In this document: piece after piece, positions 6,612-16,452 of the stretch
Position numbering within the stretch: the stretch's first letter is position 1
Layout: the number at the start of each line of letters is the position of its first letter
Source of the DNA: an uncultured Spirochaetales bacterium
GTDB lineage: Bacteria; Spirochaetota; Spirochaetia; Sphaerochaetales; Sphaerochaetaceae
Reading direction: 5' to 3'
Assembly: GCA_949285905.1 (NCBI GenBank)
Contig: CASDZV010000033.1
Span: forward strand, 1 to 55,313
DNA length: 55,313 nucleotides
Position numbers and translations under genes: made by a program
Notes under the pieces: generated by a model
Told to the model about the DNA's origin: nothing
Seen by the model: only the letters and a program-made list of their open reading frames with translations
The model's database searches: none

Positions 6612-7841
6612 TTATCTGTCGTATCCGAGATTGATACGGACTGTGAAGCCATCGAGACCGTAAGCACCTGCAGTCTCTCCGAACTCCTGACGATAATATG
6701 CAACGTCGACTTTGAAAGCCCAGAGATCGAGACCAACACCAAGCGACCAGTAGCCTTGGCTGAGACCTGCTCTGAGATCGAGGAAGCTGAGTACCCTTAC
6801 CTCTGCTCCGATATTCAGGTGATACATGAAATCGCGGAATGTGAAATCATCGGTTGTGCACATACCTACGAAATCGCGGATATCAATAGCGATTGTCGGA
6901 CTGAGATACCAGGTGTCATATGACCAGCCGATACCGGCATCAAGTGACCACTTTGTATCGAAGGAGAATCTGTTGTCTTCCGAAGCTCTACCACCGAAAG
7001 GATCCTTGCCATATGCCTCAAAACCATCATGATAAGTCATATAGTAGCGGCCATTCATGTTCCTCGAGACAAGACCGAACGAGAAACCATATGGCATGTT
7101 CACGTTGATACCAAGGTCAATAGGAACAGCGAATCCTGCCATGACGGGATATGTAGAGATATCAAAATTGTCTGTATCAGACAGGAGATCTGCGCTGAAA
7201 GTATCAGTGAATGCAAGATAGCTGAAGCGGACCATACCACCAACATCAATCGAGAAGTCCATCGGAAGCTCGAAACGGTAACCATAGCCAAGCGAAATTG
7301 CAGCTCTCACTTCCCCGAAGACACTTGCATTGAGACCATACTGGCCTTTATCTGCATAGGTATTAGCTGAGAGCGTGGCATTGATGCCAAGTCCGAATCC
7401 GCCCGCAGTGAATGACATTGCGGCATCGATATCGAAGAGCTTTCCATAGCCTTCCTGGATACCACTGGCCATATTTACAAGGGATCCTAGACTGATGAGA
7501 TCTCCACCACCCTTGACGGCATCATAAAGATGATACGCTGTCAGCTGCACGGAGGGAACTGAAAGCTGGAAGCGCTTTGATGCAAGGGCAGCCGGGTTTA
7601 CATAGAATGTGTCGCTTCTGCCTGTGACGGCAACACCGGTTGAACCCATACCGCGGACACGGGCTGTCAGAGGCTGATAAGGTGTCAGGAGAGCACCGAA
7701 CTCGTTGCCATCTGCCGGAACTGTGAACGGCGGAGCAGCAGGCTCATCGACAACTGGAGGATCTACAGGAACTGTCTCCTCTGCTGCTGCGAACGACAGC
7801 GTAAGGAAAAGAACAATAAGCAAAGCAAGTATCTTCTTCAT
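6612..7841 (-). CDS. Outer-membrane beta-barrel protein
   Basis: The product has 409 residues with a signal peptide (MKKILALLIVLFLTLSFAAA, cleavage after AAA near residue 20) and a proline-rich linker. An N-terminal RGMGSTGVAVTGRSDTFYVNPAAL block follows, of the type found in PorV/FadL/TraF-like barrel proteins. The remainder is a series of amphipathic strands with alternating aromatic residues and glycines, ending in VDVAYYRQEF...GFTVRINLGY. I cannot assign a substrate; transport, secretion or surface exposure are all possible. Its ATG overlaps the TGA of the upstream lipoprotein gene, so the pair is co-translated and probably works together at the outer membrane. Confidence 0.75.
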   Translation of the reverse strand: MKKILALLIVLFLTLSFAAAEETVPVDPPVVDEPAAPPFTVPADGNEFGALLTPYQPLTARVRGMGSTGVAVTGRSDTFYVNPAALASKRFQLSVPSVQLTAYHLYDAVKGGGDLISLGSLVNMASGIQEGYGKLFDIDAAMSFTAGGFGLGINATLSANTYADKGQYGLNASVFGEVRAAISLGYGYRFELPMDFSIDVGGMVRFSYLAFTDTFSADLLSDTDNFDISTYPVMAGFAVPIDLGINVNMPYGFSFGLVSRNMNGRYYMTYHDGFEAYGKDPFGGRASEDNRFSFDTKWSLDAGIGWSYDTWYLSPTIAIDIRDFVGMCTTDDFTFRDFMYHLNIGAEVRVLSFLDLRAGLSQGYWSLGVGLDLWAFKVDVAYYRQEFGETAGAYGLDGFTVRINLGYDR

Positions 7842-8572
7842 TCTGTCACCTCCTCTCCGCCTTTTGAAGGAAGATTATCATCTCCACCTTCTGCTGATGC
7901 TGAATCATTTACTGTATCGAGGAGAGCATCGTAAATAGACTGTAAATCAACATTCTTGAACGCTGTTGACGAACTAATTGTGTTATACATTCTCAACGTC
8001 TCATTGACAATCGGTAGCACGTCATCAAGTTCTAACGTGCCGTCTTCTGCTTTCGGAAGCACTTCCTGTACAGCATTGGCAACAGTTTGGATAATGGCCA
8101 CATCGCCTTTTGTTGGCGTATACTCACCTGTTCCATTAATACCTGAAATGATACTCTGTGCAGCCTTGATTGCATCTTTGGCAACATCCTTCACGCTCTG
8201 CGGTATATCTAGGCTCTCAATCTTTTCATCTGTCAGATCCTCAACGTAATCTATTGCCTGAGAGATATTCTCATCGGATGAGAATAGTTCTTTCACTTTA
8301 ATTATGCTGTCATCGCTGGCCTCGGATGAAAGAGAAGACACAAGCTTCTCAGAAGTATCAGGGTTCTTGGACACCTCGACAATGAGGCTCACAAGCTCAT
8401 CATGATTCTCCACGCCCGCTTCAATTATCTCATTGATCTTGCCAATATTCTCTCCTCCAAGTCCACCGAGAACGTTTGTTCCGAACTTTCTCATGAAAGT
8501 TTCGGCGTCACACGACGGAATAAGGAGAATTGCAGCAACTAGTATGACTGCAGCTATAGAACGTTTGGTCAT
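7838..8572 (-). CDS. Putative lipoprotein, function unknown
   Basis: The product has 244 residues. The ATG at 8572 follows GGAGGG; a TTG four codons upstream is in frame but lies in the Shine-Dalgarno. Basic MTKRS, a hydrophobic stretch and LLIPSC make a lipobox with Cys near residue 21. The mature part is acidic and helical, with repeated short helices and no family I recognise. ATTATA at 8616-8621 (TATAAT on the minus strand) is a plausible -10 for the operon. Coupling to the barrel gene through a 4-nt overlap suggests a periplasmic or outer-membrane partner of that protein. Confidence 0.7.
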   Translation of the reverse strand: MTKRSIAAVILVAAILLIPSCDAETFMRKFGTNVLGGLGGENIGKINEIIEAGVENHDELVSLIVEVSKNPDTSEKLVSSLSSEASDDSIIKVKELFSSDENISQAIDYVEDLTDEKIESLDIPQSVKDVAKDAIKAAQSIISGINGTGEYTPTKGDVAIIQTVANAVQEVLPKAEDGTLELDDVLPIVNETLRMYNTISSSTAFKNVDLQSIYDALLDTVNDSASAEGGDDNLPSKGGEEVTE

Positions 8573-8660
8573 TGTTCCCTCCAAACCAGTTTACGCTCGC
8601 GCATATGCATCTGATATTATAAACGCAAAATGCATTGAAAGGTTACAGAAATTATCTCTC

Positions 8661-8689
8661 TTGAACAAGATGTAATTTTGTGCCATAGT
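8661..8689 (+). promoter_or_regulatory. Promoter of the rpsB operon
   Basis: TTGAAC (8661-8666) and CATAGT (8684-8689) are separated by 17 nt and predict a leader of about 85 nt. The leader contains a small hairpin (GACGC / GCGTC near 8749-8761), a position where S2 autoregulation sites occur in other bacteria. Regulation by S2 here is inference. Confidence 0.4.
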
Positions 8690-8780
8690 CACTCTCGACT
8701 GCAATCATGCAGAATTTCCGCCCGTATGGGTGAGATACAGTGCTTGGAGACGCTTAGCGTCAAGCGAATGGAGGATTACT

Positions 8781-9653
8781 ATGGCAGTAGTAACCATGAA
8801 GAGCCTCTTGGAGGCTGGTGTACACTTTGGACATCAGACAAAGAGGTGGAACCCTAAAATGTCCCGTTTCATCTTCACTGAGAGAAACGGAATTCACATC
8901 ATCGACCTTCAGAAGACCTCAGCATGCATCGTAGAGGCTTATGAAGCTGTAAGAACACAGGTAAAGAACGGCAAGCAGGTTCTCTTCGTTGGAACGAAGA
9001 AGCAGGCTCAGCAGGCTATCGAGACAGAAGCCAAGAGATGCGGCATGCCGTATGTTTCAAACCGCTGGCTTGGCGGTATGCTCACAAACTTCACAACTAT
9101 CAAGAAGAGCATCGCAAAACTCAAGAAGATTGAGAGAATGGAAGCTGACGGAACCTTCGATTCCCTTACAAAGAAGGAAGTAGCTCTCTATACAAAGGAA
9201 AAGAACAAGCTCGAGAAGAACCTTGGCGGTATCAAGGATATGAAAGAGCTTCCTGGTGCAATCTTCATCATCGATACAAAGAAAGAGGCACTCGCAGTTG
9301 CAGAGGCAAAGAGACTTGGAATCCCAGTCATTGCTGTTGTTGATACAAACTGCGATCCTACAGACATCACATACCCTATCCCGGGCAATGATGACGCTAT
9401 CAGAGCTATCTCGCTTTTTGTTGAGATTATTGCAAATGCAATCATCGATGCTGACAGCGAAGCTGGTATCCAGATTGTCGAATCACTCGACGACGAGGAA
9501 GAGACAGCAATTGCTGAGGGACCGGTCGAGAACAAGGACGAGGCTTCAGAAGATGAGCCTGTAGACTATTCGAACTATGAGCCTTCCGATGAAGAGGCAG
9601 CAAAGGATGAAGACGAAGCTGCTGAAGAGGAAGAAGAGTACTTCAACAACTAA
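8781..9653 (+). CDS. rpsB: 30S ribosomal protein S2
   Basis: The product has 290 residues. Conserved S2 motifs are the opening [33 protein letters not shown] and the [12 protein letters not shown] segment. The ATG at 8781 sits behind GGAGG; the frame is open further upstream without support. The last 50 or so residues form a strongly acidic tail (runs of E and D ending EEEEEYFNN), longer than in E. coli S2 (241 residues). It starts the operon rpsB-tsf-frr-uppS-cdsA-dxr-rseP, with tsf 11 nt downstream. Confidence 0.98.
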   Translation: MAVVTMKSLLEAGVHFGHQTKRWNPKMSRFIFTERNGIHIIDLQKTSACIVEAYEAVRTQVKNGKQVLFVGTKKQAQQAIETEAKRCGMPYVSNRWLGGMLTNFTTIKKSIAKLKKIERMEADGTFDSLTKKEVALYTKEKNKLEKNLGGIKDMKELPGAIFIIDTKKEALAVAEAKRLGIPVIAVVDTNCDPTDITYPIPGNDDAIRAISLFVEIIANAIIDADSEAGIQIVESLDDEEETAIAEGPVENKDEASEDEPVDYSNYEPSDEEAAKDEDEAAEEEEEYFNN

Positions 9654-9664
9654 GGAGTAAGGAT

Positions 9665-10519
9665 ATGGCAATCAGCGCAGCAGATGTAAAGAAGCTCAGA
9701 GATATCACAGGAGCTGGCATGATGGACTGCAAGAAGGCACTTTCCGAAGCCAATGGCGATTTCGCTCAGGCAGAGAAGATTCTCAAGGAAATGGGACTTG
9801 CAGCAGTAGCAAAGCGCCAGGACAGAGCAACAGAGAATGGCCGCGTATTCGTAAAGGCCGGAAACGGCAAGGCAGTTGTCCTTTCCCTTTCATGCGAGAC
9901 AGACTTCGTTGCACAGAACAAGGACTTCGAGAAGCTTGGCAACGATCTGTGCACAGTAATCCTTGAGAAGGGATATACAGAGATCAATGCAGAGCTTGAG
10001 GAGATGGTCAATGCTCTCATTGCAATCATCAAAGAGAACATGCAACTCGTTAAGTTCACTGTCTATGACGTACCATCAGATGCATATGCCTCCACATACA
10101 TCCACGGAGAAGGAGCGGTTGCTGTACTTGTTCTGCTCAAGTCAGACAAGCCAGAGATCTTCAAGGAAGCAGATGTAGAGGATCTTGCTCACAACCTTGC
10201 TCTCCATGCAGCAGCTTACAAGCCTCAGTTCCTTGATGAGAAATCAGTCAACAAGGAGTATGAGGAGGAGCAGCTCGACATTTTCCGCAAGCAGGTTGAG
10301 ACAGATGAGAAGCTTGCTACTAAGCCGGAGAAGGTCAGAGAAGGCATTGTCAGAGGAAAGCTTTCCAAGCTTTACAAGGAAGTCTGCTTCCTCGATCAGG
10401 CTTATGTCAAGGACGACACAAAGTCTGTAAGCCAGATGCTCAGCGAGACAGGAAAGGCACACGGAGCTACACTCCAGATCACAGGCTATGAGGTCTATCA
10501 GGCTGGTGTTTCAGCCTAA
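9665..10519 (+). CDS. tsf: Translation elongation factor Ts
   Basis: The nucleotide-exchange factor for EF-Tu, 284 residues, normal length. The UBA-like N-terminus has the signature DVKKLRDITGAGMMDCKKAL, and TDFVAQNKDF marks the core domain that contacts EF-Tu. It follows rpsB by 11 nt with AAGGAG in the gap, the near-universal rpsB-tsf pairing. Confidence 0.98.
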   Translation: MAISAADVKKLRDITGAGMMDCKKALSEANGDFAQAEKILKEMGLAAVAKRQDRATENGRVFVKAGNGKAVVLSLSCETDFVAQNKDFEKLGNDLCTVILEKGYTEINAELEEMVNALIAIIKENMQLVKFTVYDVPSDAYASTYIHGEGAVAVLVLLKSDKPEIFKEADVEDLAHNLALHAAAYKPQFLDEKSVNKEYEEEQLDIFRKQVETDEKLATKPEKVREGIVRGKLSKLYKEVCFLDQAYVKDDTKSVSQMLSETGKAHGATLQITGYEVYQAGVSA

Positions 10520-10528
10520 GGAGGAGTC

Positions 10529-11083
10529 ATGCAGACAGTTATTGACAACTGCAGTGCAAGAATGAAGAAGTCCGTAGAGGCGCTCTCACAGGAGTTTGCA
10601 GCCCTGAGAACCGGACGTGCTTCGGCTCAGCTCTTCGACAAGATCAAAGTAGATTACTACGGTGCTGAGACTCCCCTCTCCCAGGTTGCATCTATCAGCG
10701 TTCCGGAGGCAAGACTTGTTGTCATCCAGCCTTGGGACAAGAGCCTTTTGTCTGCTATCGAGAAGGCTATTCAGAAGTCAGAGCTCGGCCTCAACCCGAA
10801 CAATGACGGAAAGCTTATCCGCGTAGCATTCCCACCTCTTACAGAGGACAGGAGAAAGGAACTTGCAAAGAGCGCAAAGGCAACTGCTGAGAATGCAAGA
10901 GTCGCCATCCGCAACATCCGCCGCGATGCAATGGACGAGCTGAAGAAGCTCCAGAAGAATGGAGAGATCAGCGAAGACCAGCAGAAAGAAGGCGAGCAGA
11001 AGATCCAGAAGCTCACAGATTCCGCTATAGCAGATGTGGCCAAGGTCGCAGAAGCTAAGGAAAAGGAGATCATGGAGATCTGA
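10529..11083 (+). CDS. frr: Ribosome recycling factor
   Basis: The product has 184 residues, typical of RRF, which with EF-G splits post-termination ribosomes. Recognisable segments are [23 protein letters not shown] (the flexible hinge and tip region), [25 protein letters not shown] and the long C-terminal helix. AAGGAGG lies just upstream in the 9-nt gap after tsf. uppS begins one base after its stop codon. Confidence 0.98.
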   Translation: MQTVIDNCSARMKKSVEALSQEFAALRTGRASAQLFDKIKVDYYGAETPLSQVASISVPEARLVVIQPWDKSLLSAIEKAIQKSELGLNPNNDGKLIRVAFPPLTEDRRKELAKSAKATAENARVAIRNIRRDAMDELKKLQKNGEISEDQQKEGEQKIQKLTDSAIADVAKVAEAKEKEIMEI

Positions 11084-11084
11084 G

Positions 11085-11765
11085 GTGGAGAAGCTAAAGC
11101 ACCTTGCACTGATAATGGACGGCAATGGCAGATGGGCTGAAAAACGCTCTCTGCCGCGTTCTGCCGGCCATCTTGAAGGTGGAAAGGCTGCTCTTCGCAT
11201 CATCAGGGGATGCATCAAGCACGGCATCCCCTACCTCACACTTTACTGTTTTTCGATTGAAAACTGGCAAAGGCCCAGAGAGGAAGTTGACTACCTCATG
11301 GGTCTTTTTTCGTCGCGTGTCAAAGCAGAAATCCCGGAAGCAGTGAAAAGCGGAATCAGGATTCTGCATCTCGGGAGACGCGAAGGGCTACCCAAGGATG
11401 TATTGAAAACACTTGAGGAAGCAGAGGAAAAGACAAAGCATTGCAGCACGCTCACGCTCCAGCTTGCCATCAACTACAGCGGTACAGATGAGATTATACG
11501 CGCGCTGACAAAAGCTCAGAAGAGTGGAGAAAATGAGCTGACAGAAGATTCTCTTCTGCGCTTTGTGGACAACCCTGACGTACCACTTCCGGACCTTATA
11601 GCGCGTTCTTCCGGCGAAAAACGCTTATCTGGCTTTCTCATGCTTCAGTCAAGCTATGCAGAATTAGCCTTTTATGATACACTTTGGCCTGATTGGGATG
11701 AATCGATGATTGAATTAATACTCACTGATTTCAATTCCCGGCAGAGAAGATTCGGAGGAATTTGA
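11085..11765 (+). CDS. uppS: Undecaprenyl diphosphate synthase (cis-prenyltransferase)
   Basis: Extends farnesyl diphosphate with isopentenyl units to the C55 lipid carrier for peptidoglycan. MDGNGRWA with the catalytic aspartate lies near residue 10. A GLFSSRVKAEI region and a C-terminal substrate-binding segment (RSSGEKRLSGFLMLQSSYAELAF) are also present. The GTG at 11085 is taken as the start because the conserved N-terminus begins immediately after it and frr ends at 11083; that gives 226 residues, slightly short for the family. GGAG lies 8 nt upstream, inside the frr end. Confidence 0.93.
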   Translation: MEKLKHLALIMDGNGRWAEKRSLPRSAGHLEGGKAALRIIRGCIKHGIPYLTLYCFSIENWQRPREEVDYLMGLFSSRVKAEIPEAVKSGIRILHLGRREGLPKDVLKTLEEAEEKTKHCSTLTLQLAINYSGTDEIIRALTKAQKSGENELTEDSLLRFVDNPDVPLPDLIARSSGEKRLSGFLMLQSSYAELAFYDTLWPDWDESMIELILTDFNSRQRRFGGI

Positions 11766-11766
11766 C

Positions 11767-12609
11767 ATGGGGAGCCTGAAGCAAAGGATTCTGACAGCAG
11801 CAATTGCGATTCCGGCATTATTCATCATTGTCGTATTTCTGCCATTTCATGACTACTTTGCTTTCTGTCTCGTCATCTCGCTCATTACGCTCCTCGGTTC
11901 TGTGGAGATGCACTCACTGCTCTCGAAAGACGATGAGAAACTTCCATTCACATCTTATTCAGGCGCGCTTTTACCGCTGGCGCAATATGTGCAGTTCCGT
12001 TTCTTCCCTGAGATCGAGCTGACATTCTATACACTGATGTTCCTCATGGGGCTTACAATGTTCCTTGAGATATTCATCGGGGTAAAAGACAGTTTCAAAG
12101 GAACCTGGGAGAGAAACAGCAAGACAGTGCTCAACATCATCTACCCTGGTCTTTTCGCCTCGTTCATCATCCGCATTGCATTCGTCGCAAATGCAGCCTG
12201 GTACATTCTTTTCTTCTTTGTGCTTGTCTTTGGCTCTGATACATTCGCATACTTCTTTGGTATTGCATTCGGCAAGAACAACAAGGGTGTGATAAAAGTC
12301 AGTCCGAACAAATCAGTTGCAGGATTTATCGGTGGCATACTTGTTCCAGCTGTCTTCGGACTTCTTTCTGCATTCTTCTTCCCCGAAATATTCTCATACT
12401 CACTCTTTGATGGCGTGCTTCTAGGTGCGATAACAGCAGCACTTGCCGCAGCTGGAGATCTGATAGAATCATCATTCAAGCGCTGTGCAGAGGTCAAGGA
12501 TTCAGGGAATATCATACCGGGGCGTGGCGGTGTCCTTGATTCTATAGACTCGCTTGTCATGGCAGCACCTGTATATGTTGCCATTCTCACTGTAATTCTT
12601 GGCATATGA
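11767..12609 (+). CDS. cdsA: Phosphatidate cytidylyltransferase
   Basis: An integral membrane enzyme of 280 residues making CDP-diacylglycerol from phosphatidate and CTP for phospholipid synthesis. About eight hydrophobic segments are visible. The family signature occupies the C-terminal third: SDTFAYFFGIAFGKNN, SPNKSVAGFIGG, AAAGDLIESSFKR, and PGRGGVLDSIDSL with the metal-binding D-x-x-D. GGAGG precedes the ATG, which follows the uppS stop by one base. The end overlaps dxr by 4 nt. Confidence 0.95.
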   Translation: MGSLKQRILTAAIAIPALFIIVVFLPFHDYFAFCLVISLITLLGSVEMHSLLSKDDEKLPFTSYSGALLPLAQYVQFRFFPEIELTFYTLMFLMGLTMFLEIFIGVKDSFKGTWERNSKTVLNIIYPGLFASFIIRIAFVANAAWYILFFFVLVFGSDTFAYFFGIAFGKNNKGVIKVSPNKSVAGFIGGILVPAVFGLLSAFFFPEIFSYSLFDGVLLGAITAALAAAGDLIESSFKRCAEVKDSGNIIPGRGGVLDSIDSLVMAAPVYVAILTVILGI

Positions 12610-13679
12610 TCCGTCTTCTCATCCTTGGCGCAACAGGATCCATAGGCACAACCTGCCTCAATGCGCTTTCAGCAGGTAATGAGGATATCAAAGTTGTTGG
12701 AATGACAGCTTCAGCAAATCCCGCTCTTCAGAAAAGGGCCGAGGCATTCGGTGCCAAATGGCGCTATATTGAAGGAAGCAATACAGCGGGAATAAGAGAT
12801 TTCATAGAAGAGACAGAACCTGATATCGTTCTCAACGCAATTTCAGGTGTCGCAGGTCTGCCTGCAACACTTTCAGTTATAGAGAGAGGCACAGACATCG
12901 CGCTTGCAAATAAGGAATCAGTTGTCATGGGAGGCCGCTTCATGCTTTCAGAAGCAAAGAAGAATGGAGTCAGAATCATCCCAGTCGACAGCGAGCATAG
13001 CGCGATTTACCATCTTCTGATGGGGAAAAAAGCTGAGAAGCTCATTATCACAGCTTCAGGAGGACCTTTTCTTGGCAGAAAGGATCTTTCTGGTGTGACT
13101 ATAGAGGAAGCGCTTCACCATCCTACATGGAGGATGGGCAAGAAGATAACAATCGACAGTGCAACACTTGCAAACAAAGGGCTTGAAGTGATGGAAGCAT
13201 CCCTTCTCTTTGGTTTTCCGCCTGAGAAGATCGAGGTAGTGATCCACAGAGAGTCTGTTGTTCACTCCATGATTGAAACCTCTGATGGTGCTGTCTATGC
13301 GCTCATGTCCCCTCCTGATATGACACTGCCGATTATCAGTGCAATCAGAGGAGAAGGAAACGGAGGCCGCATTGCAAAGCCCCTTCCCTTCTCATCATCA
13401 TTCTCGCTCACCTTCTCATCATGGGACAGAAATAAGTTTCCAATGCTGGATCTGGCATATACTGCGCTCTCTCTTGGAGGATGTTACAGAACCGCATATG
13501 CTGCTGCCGATGAGACTGCTGTGAATGCTTTTCTACGCGGCCATATTGCGTTCCAGGATATCTACCGCATCACCGCAGAAGTCATATCCCGCTCCTTTGA
13601 TACTCATGAGCCTCAATCCTATGAGGAAATTCTCGAAACAGAGAAGAGAGCGCGAAGAGAAGCTGAGGCGCTATGCTGA
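12606..13679 (+). CDS. dxr: 1-deoxy-D-xylulose-5-phosphate reductoisomerase
   Basis: Second step of the MEP isoprenoid pathway, NADPH-dependent conversion of DXP to MEP, and so it feeds the neighbouring uppS. The 357-residue product has the LGATGSIGTT NADPH loop at residues 7-16, ALANKES, and PVDSEHSA with the metal-binding acid residues. SGGPF and the HPTWRMGKKITIDSATLANKGLEVMEA block mark the active site. It is slightly shorter than E. coli Dxr (398). The start overlaps cdsA in ATGA and the end overlaps rseP. Confidence 0.97.
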   Translation: MIRLLILGATGSIGTTCLNALSAGNEDIKVVGMTASANPALQKRAEAFGAKWRYIEGSNTAGIRDFIEETEPDIVLNAISGVAGLPATLSVIERGTDIALANKESVVMGGRFMLSEAKKNGVRIIPVDSEHSAIYHLLMGKKAEKLIITASGGPFLGRKDLSGVTIEEALHHPTWRMGKKITIDSATLANKGLEVMEASLLFGFPPEKIEVVIHRESVVHSMIETSDGAVYALMSPPDMTLPIISAIRGEGNGGRIAKPLPFSSSFSLTFSSWDRNKFPMLDLAYTALSLGGCYRTAYAAADETAVNAFLRGHIAFQDIYRITAEVISRSFDTHEPQSYEEILETEKRARREAEALC

Positions 13680-14986
13680 TTTATCTTGTTTATCTTGTTA
13701 TCGGGCTGTTGGGCATAGGACTGATAATATTCCTGCATGAGCTGGGTCACTTTGCTGCAGCAAGGCTGATGAAAGTAGATGTTGATGTACTCTCGTATGG
13801 TATGGGGCCCCGCCTTTTCTCTATATATGGCAGGAATACTGAATACAGGCTCTCGCTCATTCCTTTCGGCGGGTATTGCCGTATGAAAGGATCGCTTGAT
13901 CTCATGAAAGCGCTAAAAGATGATGCAAAAAGCATGGACAGAACGGAAGCTGGCTCATACTTCGGCACAACACCCCTTGTTCGGTTCTTTATATACCTAT
14001 CAGGTCCGCTCATGAATTTCATTCTGGCAGTACTCCTTCTTACAGCAGTCGCAGCACTCCCTGTGGATCGGCTCTCAGATCCTGCTGTGATAACGCCAGT
14101 CTCTTCGTACTATGCTCTCTTCCAGAGCGACATCAGGCAAATCAATGTTGAGAAAGGTGACAGGATCATCGCTCTTTCAGGTCACACTGTGCTCGACTGG
14201 CAGGATGCAGAGGACTACATAAAAACACATAGCGGTGAAATCATTCCTGCAATTATTGAGCGCAATGGAGTAATTCTCCATACAGAGCTGATACCGACAG
14301 AGACAGAAGATGGCTACGCATATGGGATCACAAATCTGCAGGAAGCTGTCATAGGCCGATCTCTTTCAGATGATTTCCTGCCAGGGGACAGAATCGTTGA
14401 AGCGGATGGAAAAGCTGTAGAGTATACAATAGATGTTTACTCAATCGAGAAAGATTCATTCCAGATAACAATCGACCGCGATGGAGAACTTCTTGCAAGG
14501 GATATCACAGGAGGGATTCTTCCATTTGCATGGCAGAGCGCTCTCAGGAAAAGCAGTGAGAGCAACCATCCTTTCTCGTATGGTGTCAGAAGAACATTCG
14601 AGATGGCGGGCGCTGCGATGAAAGCACTTGGGGCATTCATCACACTTCACTTTGAAGATGCGCTTACTGTCATAACAGGGCCTGTGAAAGCTGCAGAGAG
14701 CATCGGCGGCATCACGGCACTTGCATTCAGCGAGAGCAGTCTGAGCGGCATCCGCGCATTTTTCATGCTGATGGCTATGGTCTCGATATCTATCTCTGTC
14801 GGCAACACACTGCCTATCCCCACATTCGATGGCGGACAGATGCTTATAAACATTGTCGAGATGATCAATCACAGAGAGCTATCACCACGCACATACGTCA
14901 TACTCCAGATAGCCGGCATGATTCTTGCGCTCCTTATCATGGTGATGATGTATTCGCTCGATATCAAAGCTTATTTCTTCTCATAG
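13673..14986 (+). CDS. rseP: Site-2 zinc metalloprotease (RseP/RasP type)
   Basis: An intramembrane protease of 437 residues, about the length of E. coli RseP (450). The zinc motif HELGH is in the first transmembrane helix near residue 22. A second conserved region is LSGPLMNFILAVLLL, two PDZ-like domains lie in the periplasmic middle, and the late helix carries NTLPIPTFDGGQ, supplying the third zinc ligand. It probably cleaves membrane anti-sigma factors or signal-peptide remnants. It closes the operon and its 3' end overlaps dnaB on the other strand by 16 nt, with no terminator between them. Confidence 0.94.
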   Translation: MLIYLVYLVIGLLGIGLIIFLHELGHFAAARLMKVDVDVLSYGMGPRLFSIYGRNTEYRLSLIPFGGYCRMKGSLDLMKALKDDAKSMDRTEAGSYFGTTPLVRFFIYLSGPLMNFILAVLLLTAVAALPVDRLSDPAVITPVSSYYALFQSDIRQINVEKGDRIIALSGHTVLDWQDAEDYIKTHSGEIIPAIIERNGVILHTELIPTETEDGYAYGITNLQEAVIGRSLSDDFLPGDRIVEADGKAVEYTIDVYSIEKDSFQITIDRDGELLARDITGGILPFAWQSALRKSSESNHPFSYGVRRTFEMAGAAMKALGAFITLHFEDALTVITGPVKAAESIGGITALAFSESSLSGIRAFFMLMAMVSISISVGNTLPIPTFDGGQMLINIVEMINHRELSPRTYVILQIAGMILALLIMVMMYSLDIKAYFFS

Positions 14987-16380
14987 CCGCGCTTCTCAGG
15001 GGGAGTTGGCTCGATGAAATCAGCAGTCTGCACAACCTGTTCAAAAGACGTCGTCGTTGCATTGTAGCCTACTTTGAACTCTCCAGTCTCGCCGTTTCGC
15101 TGCTTAGCGACAATGACCTTTGTAACCTGCAGCGTTGCCCTTCCCTCGCTGTCCTTTGCGTTGCGCTGCTTCTCTTCTTCCGAGAGAATTCTCTTCCTGT
15201 GAAGGAACATGACAATATCTGCATCCTGCTCAATTGAGCCGGAATCGCGGAGATTCGAGAGTATCGGAGCCTTTTCCTCACTGTCCCTGGAGACCTGGCA
15301 GAGAACGATGATAGGAATCTTCAGCTCTCTTGCAAGACTCTTGAGAGACCTTGATACAGTTGCGATGACTTCATGACGCGGCGTCTGCGGCCCCAGTCCC
15401 GGGTCAATCAGACCGATGTAATCAATCATCATCACAGTAATATCCTTTTCCCTCTTCAGCGCCCTTGCTTTCGCTCTCAGCTCATTTAGTCTGATATTAG
15501 GCACATCGATGATATAAAGCTTCTTCGAAAAGAGGATATCAGCAGCATTCATCACACGTTCAAACGCATCCTCTGAGGAAAGATCCGCCTGCGCGATATT
15601 CCTCAGATTGACATGCGAGATGTTCGCAAGAAGTCGCTCTGTAATCTGGCTGGCGGGCATCTCCAGAGAGAAGAACGCGACGCGCTGCTCTCTGTCAGTA
15701 TCTCTGATCATATTCCTGATCATTGACACACCGAAGGCTGTCTTACCAATGGAAGGACGTGCAGCGACTACAATATAATCCTGTGGCTTGAAACCGCCGT
15801 TTGTGTATTTGTCGAGGATATCAAAACCGGATGGGACAGAGTCATCTGCAAGCGTTCCATCCATCTTCTTGATGATTCTGTCGACAACACTGCTGACTGC
15901 TGCAGATATGGAATAGTCTGTCTCTCCTCTGGATCCTGTGAGCGACAGCTGGAGCATCTCGCTCTGTCCTTTATCGAGAACTGAGAGGATATCTGAGGTA
16001 GCATCCATTGCTTCCTCAGAAAGAGATGTGCTCATCGAAAGCACCGAACGGCGTACAGACATCTCCTTCACGATGGATGCATACTGCTCAACATTCGATG
16101 TCACGTTCACAGATTCAGTCAGCGAAGCTACATATGCAATGCCTCCCGCCTTGTCGAGATTGCCTTCCCTCTTGAGATAGTCAATGAGCGTGATGTAATC
16201 AATCGCCTGATTGGACTTTTCTTTCATCCTCGAGATGGCAGAGAAGATCACACCATTCATAGGCTGATAGAAATCCGCAGCGTCAATAAGACCTGAGACA
16301 ATATCATAAGCATCCTCTCTCAGCAGCAGTGCGCCAAGTATAGCCTTCTCGGCTTCATCATTATGCGGCAGTGTTCTCAT
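14971..16380 (-). CDS. dnaB: Replicative DNA helicase
   Basis: Hexameric 5'-3' helicase of the replication fork, 469 residues. The N-terminal domain starts PHNDEAEKAILGALLL. The RecA-like ATPase has Walker A AARPSIGKTAFGVSM near residue 210, FSLEMPASQITERLL, Walker B VMMIDYIGLI, and RDSGSIEQDADIVMFLHR. TATAAT (16390-16395 on the plus coordinates) ends 9 nt before the ATG, just downstream of the rplI terminator. dnaB therefore has its own promoter with a very short leader and no clear Shine-Dalgarno. The end overlaps rseP by 16 nt. Confidence 0.97.
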   Translation of the reverse strand: MRTLPHNDEAEKAILGALLLREDAYDIVSGLIDAADFYQPMNGVIFSAISRMKEKSNQAIDYITLIDYLKREGNLDKAGGIAYVASLTESVNVTSNVEQYASIVKEMSVRRSVLSMSTSLSEEAMDATSDILSVLDKGQSEMLQLSLTGSRGETDYSISAAVSSVVDRIIKKMDGTLADDSVPSGFDILDKYTNGGFKPQDYIVVAARPSIGKTAFGVSMIRNMIRDTDREQRVAFFSLEMPASQITERLLANISHVNLRNIAQADLSSEDAFERVMNAADILFSKKLYIIDVPNIRLNELRAKARALKREKDITVMMIDYIGLIDPGLGPQTPRHEVIATVSRSLKSLARELKIPIIVLCQVSRDSEEKAPILSNLRDSGSIEQDADIVMFLHRKRILSEEEKQRNAKDSEGRATLQVTKVIVAKQRNGETGEFKVGYNATTTSFEQVVQTADFIEPTPPEKRGYEKK

Positions 16381-16399
16381 AGCGGATGGATTATATCAT

Positions 16400-16419
16400 A
16401 AAAAAATGGCCCCTGCCAT
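16400..16419 (-). terminator. Intrinsic terminator after rplI
   Basis: On the minus strand ATGGC / GCCAT with a four-base loop is followed by six to seven T residues. It separates the rpsF-rplI operon from dnaB; the dnaB -10 follows directly. Confidence 0.85.
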
Positions 16420-16452
16420 CATGACAAGGACCTTAAATCAGCAGAGAGAAAA

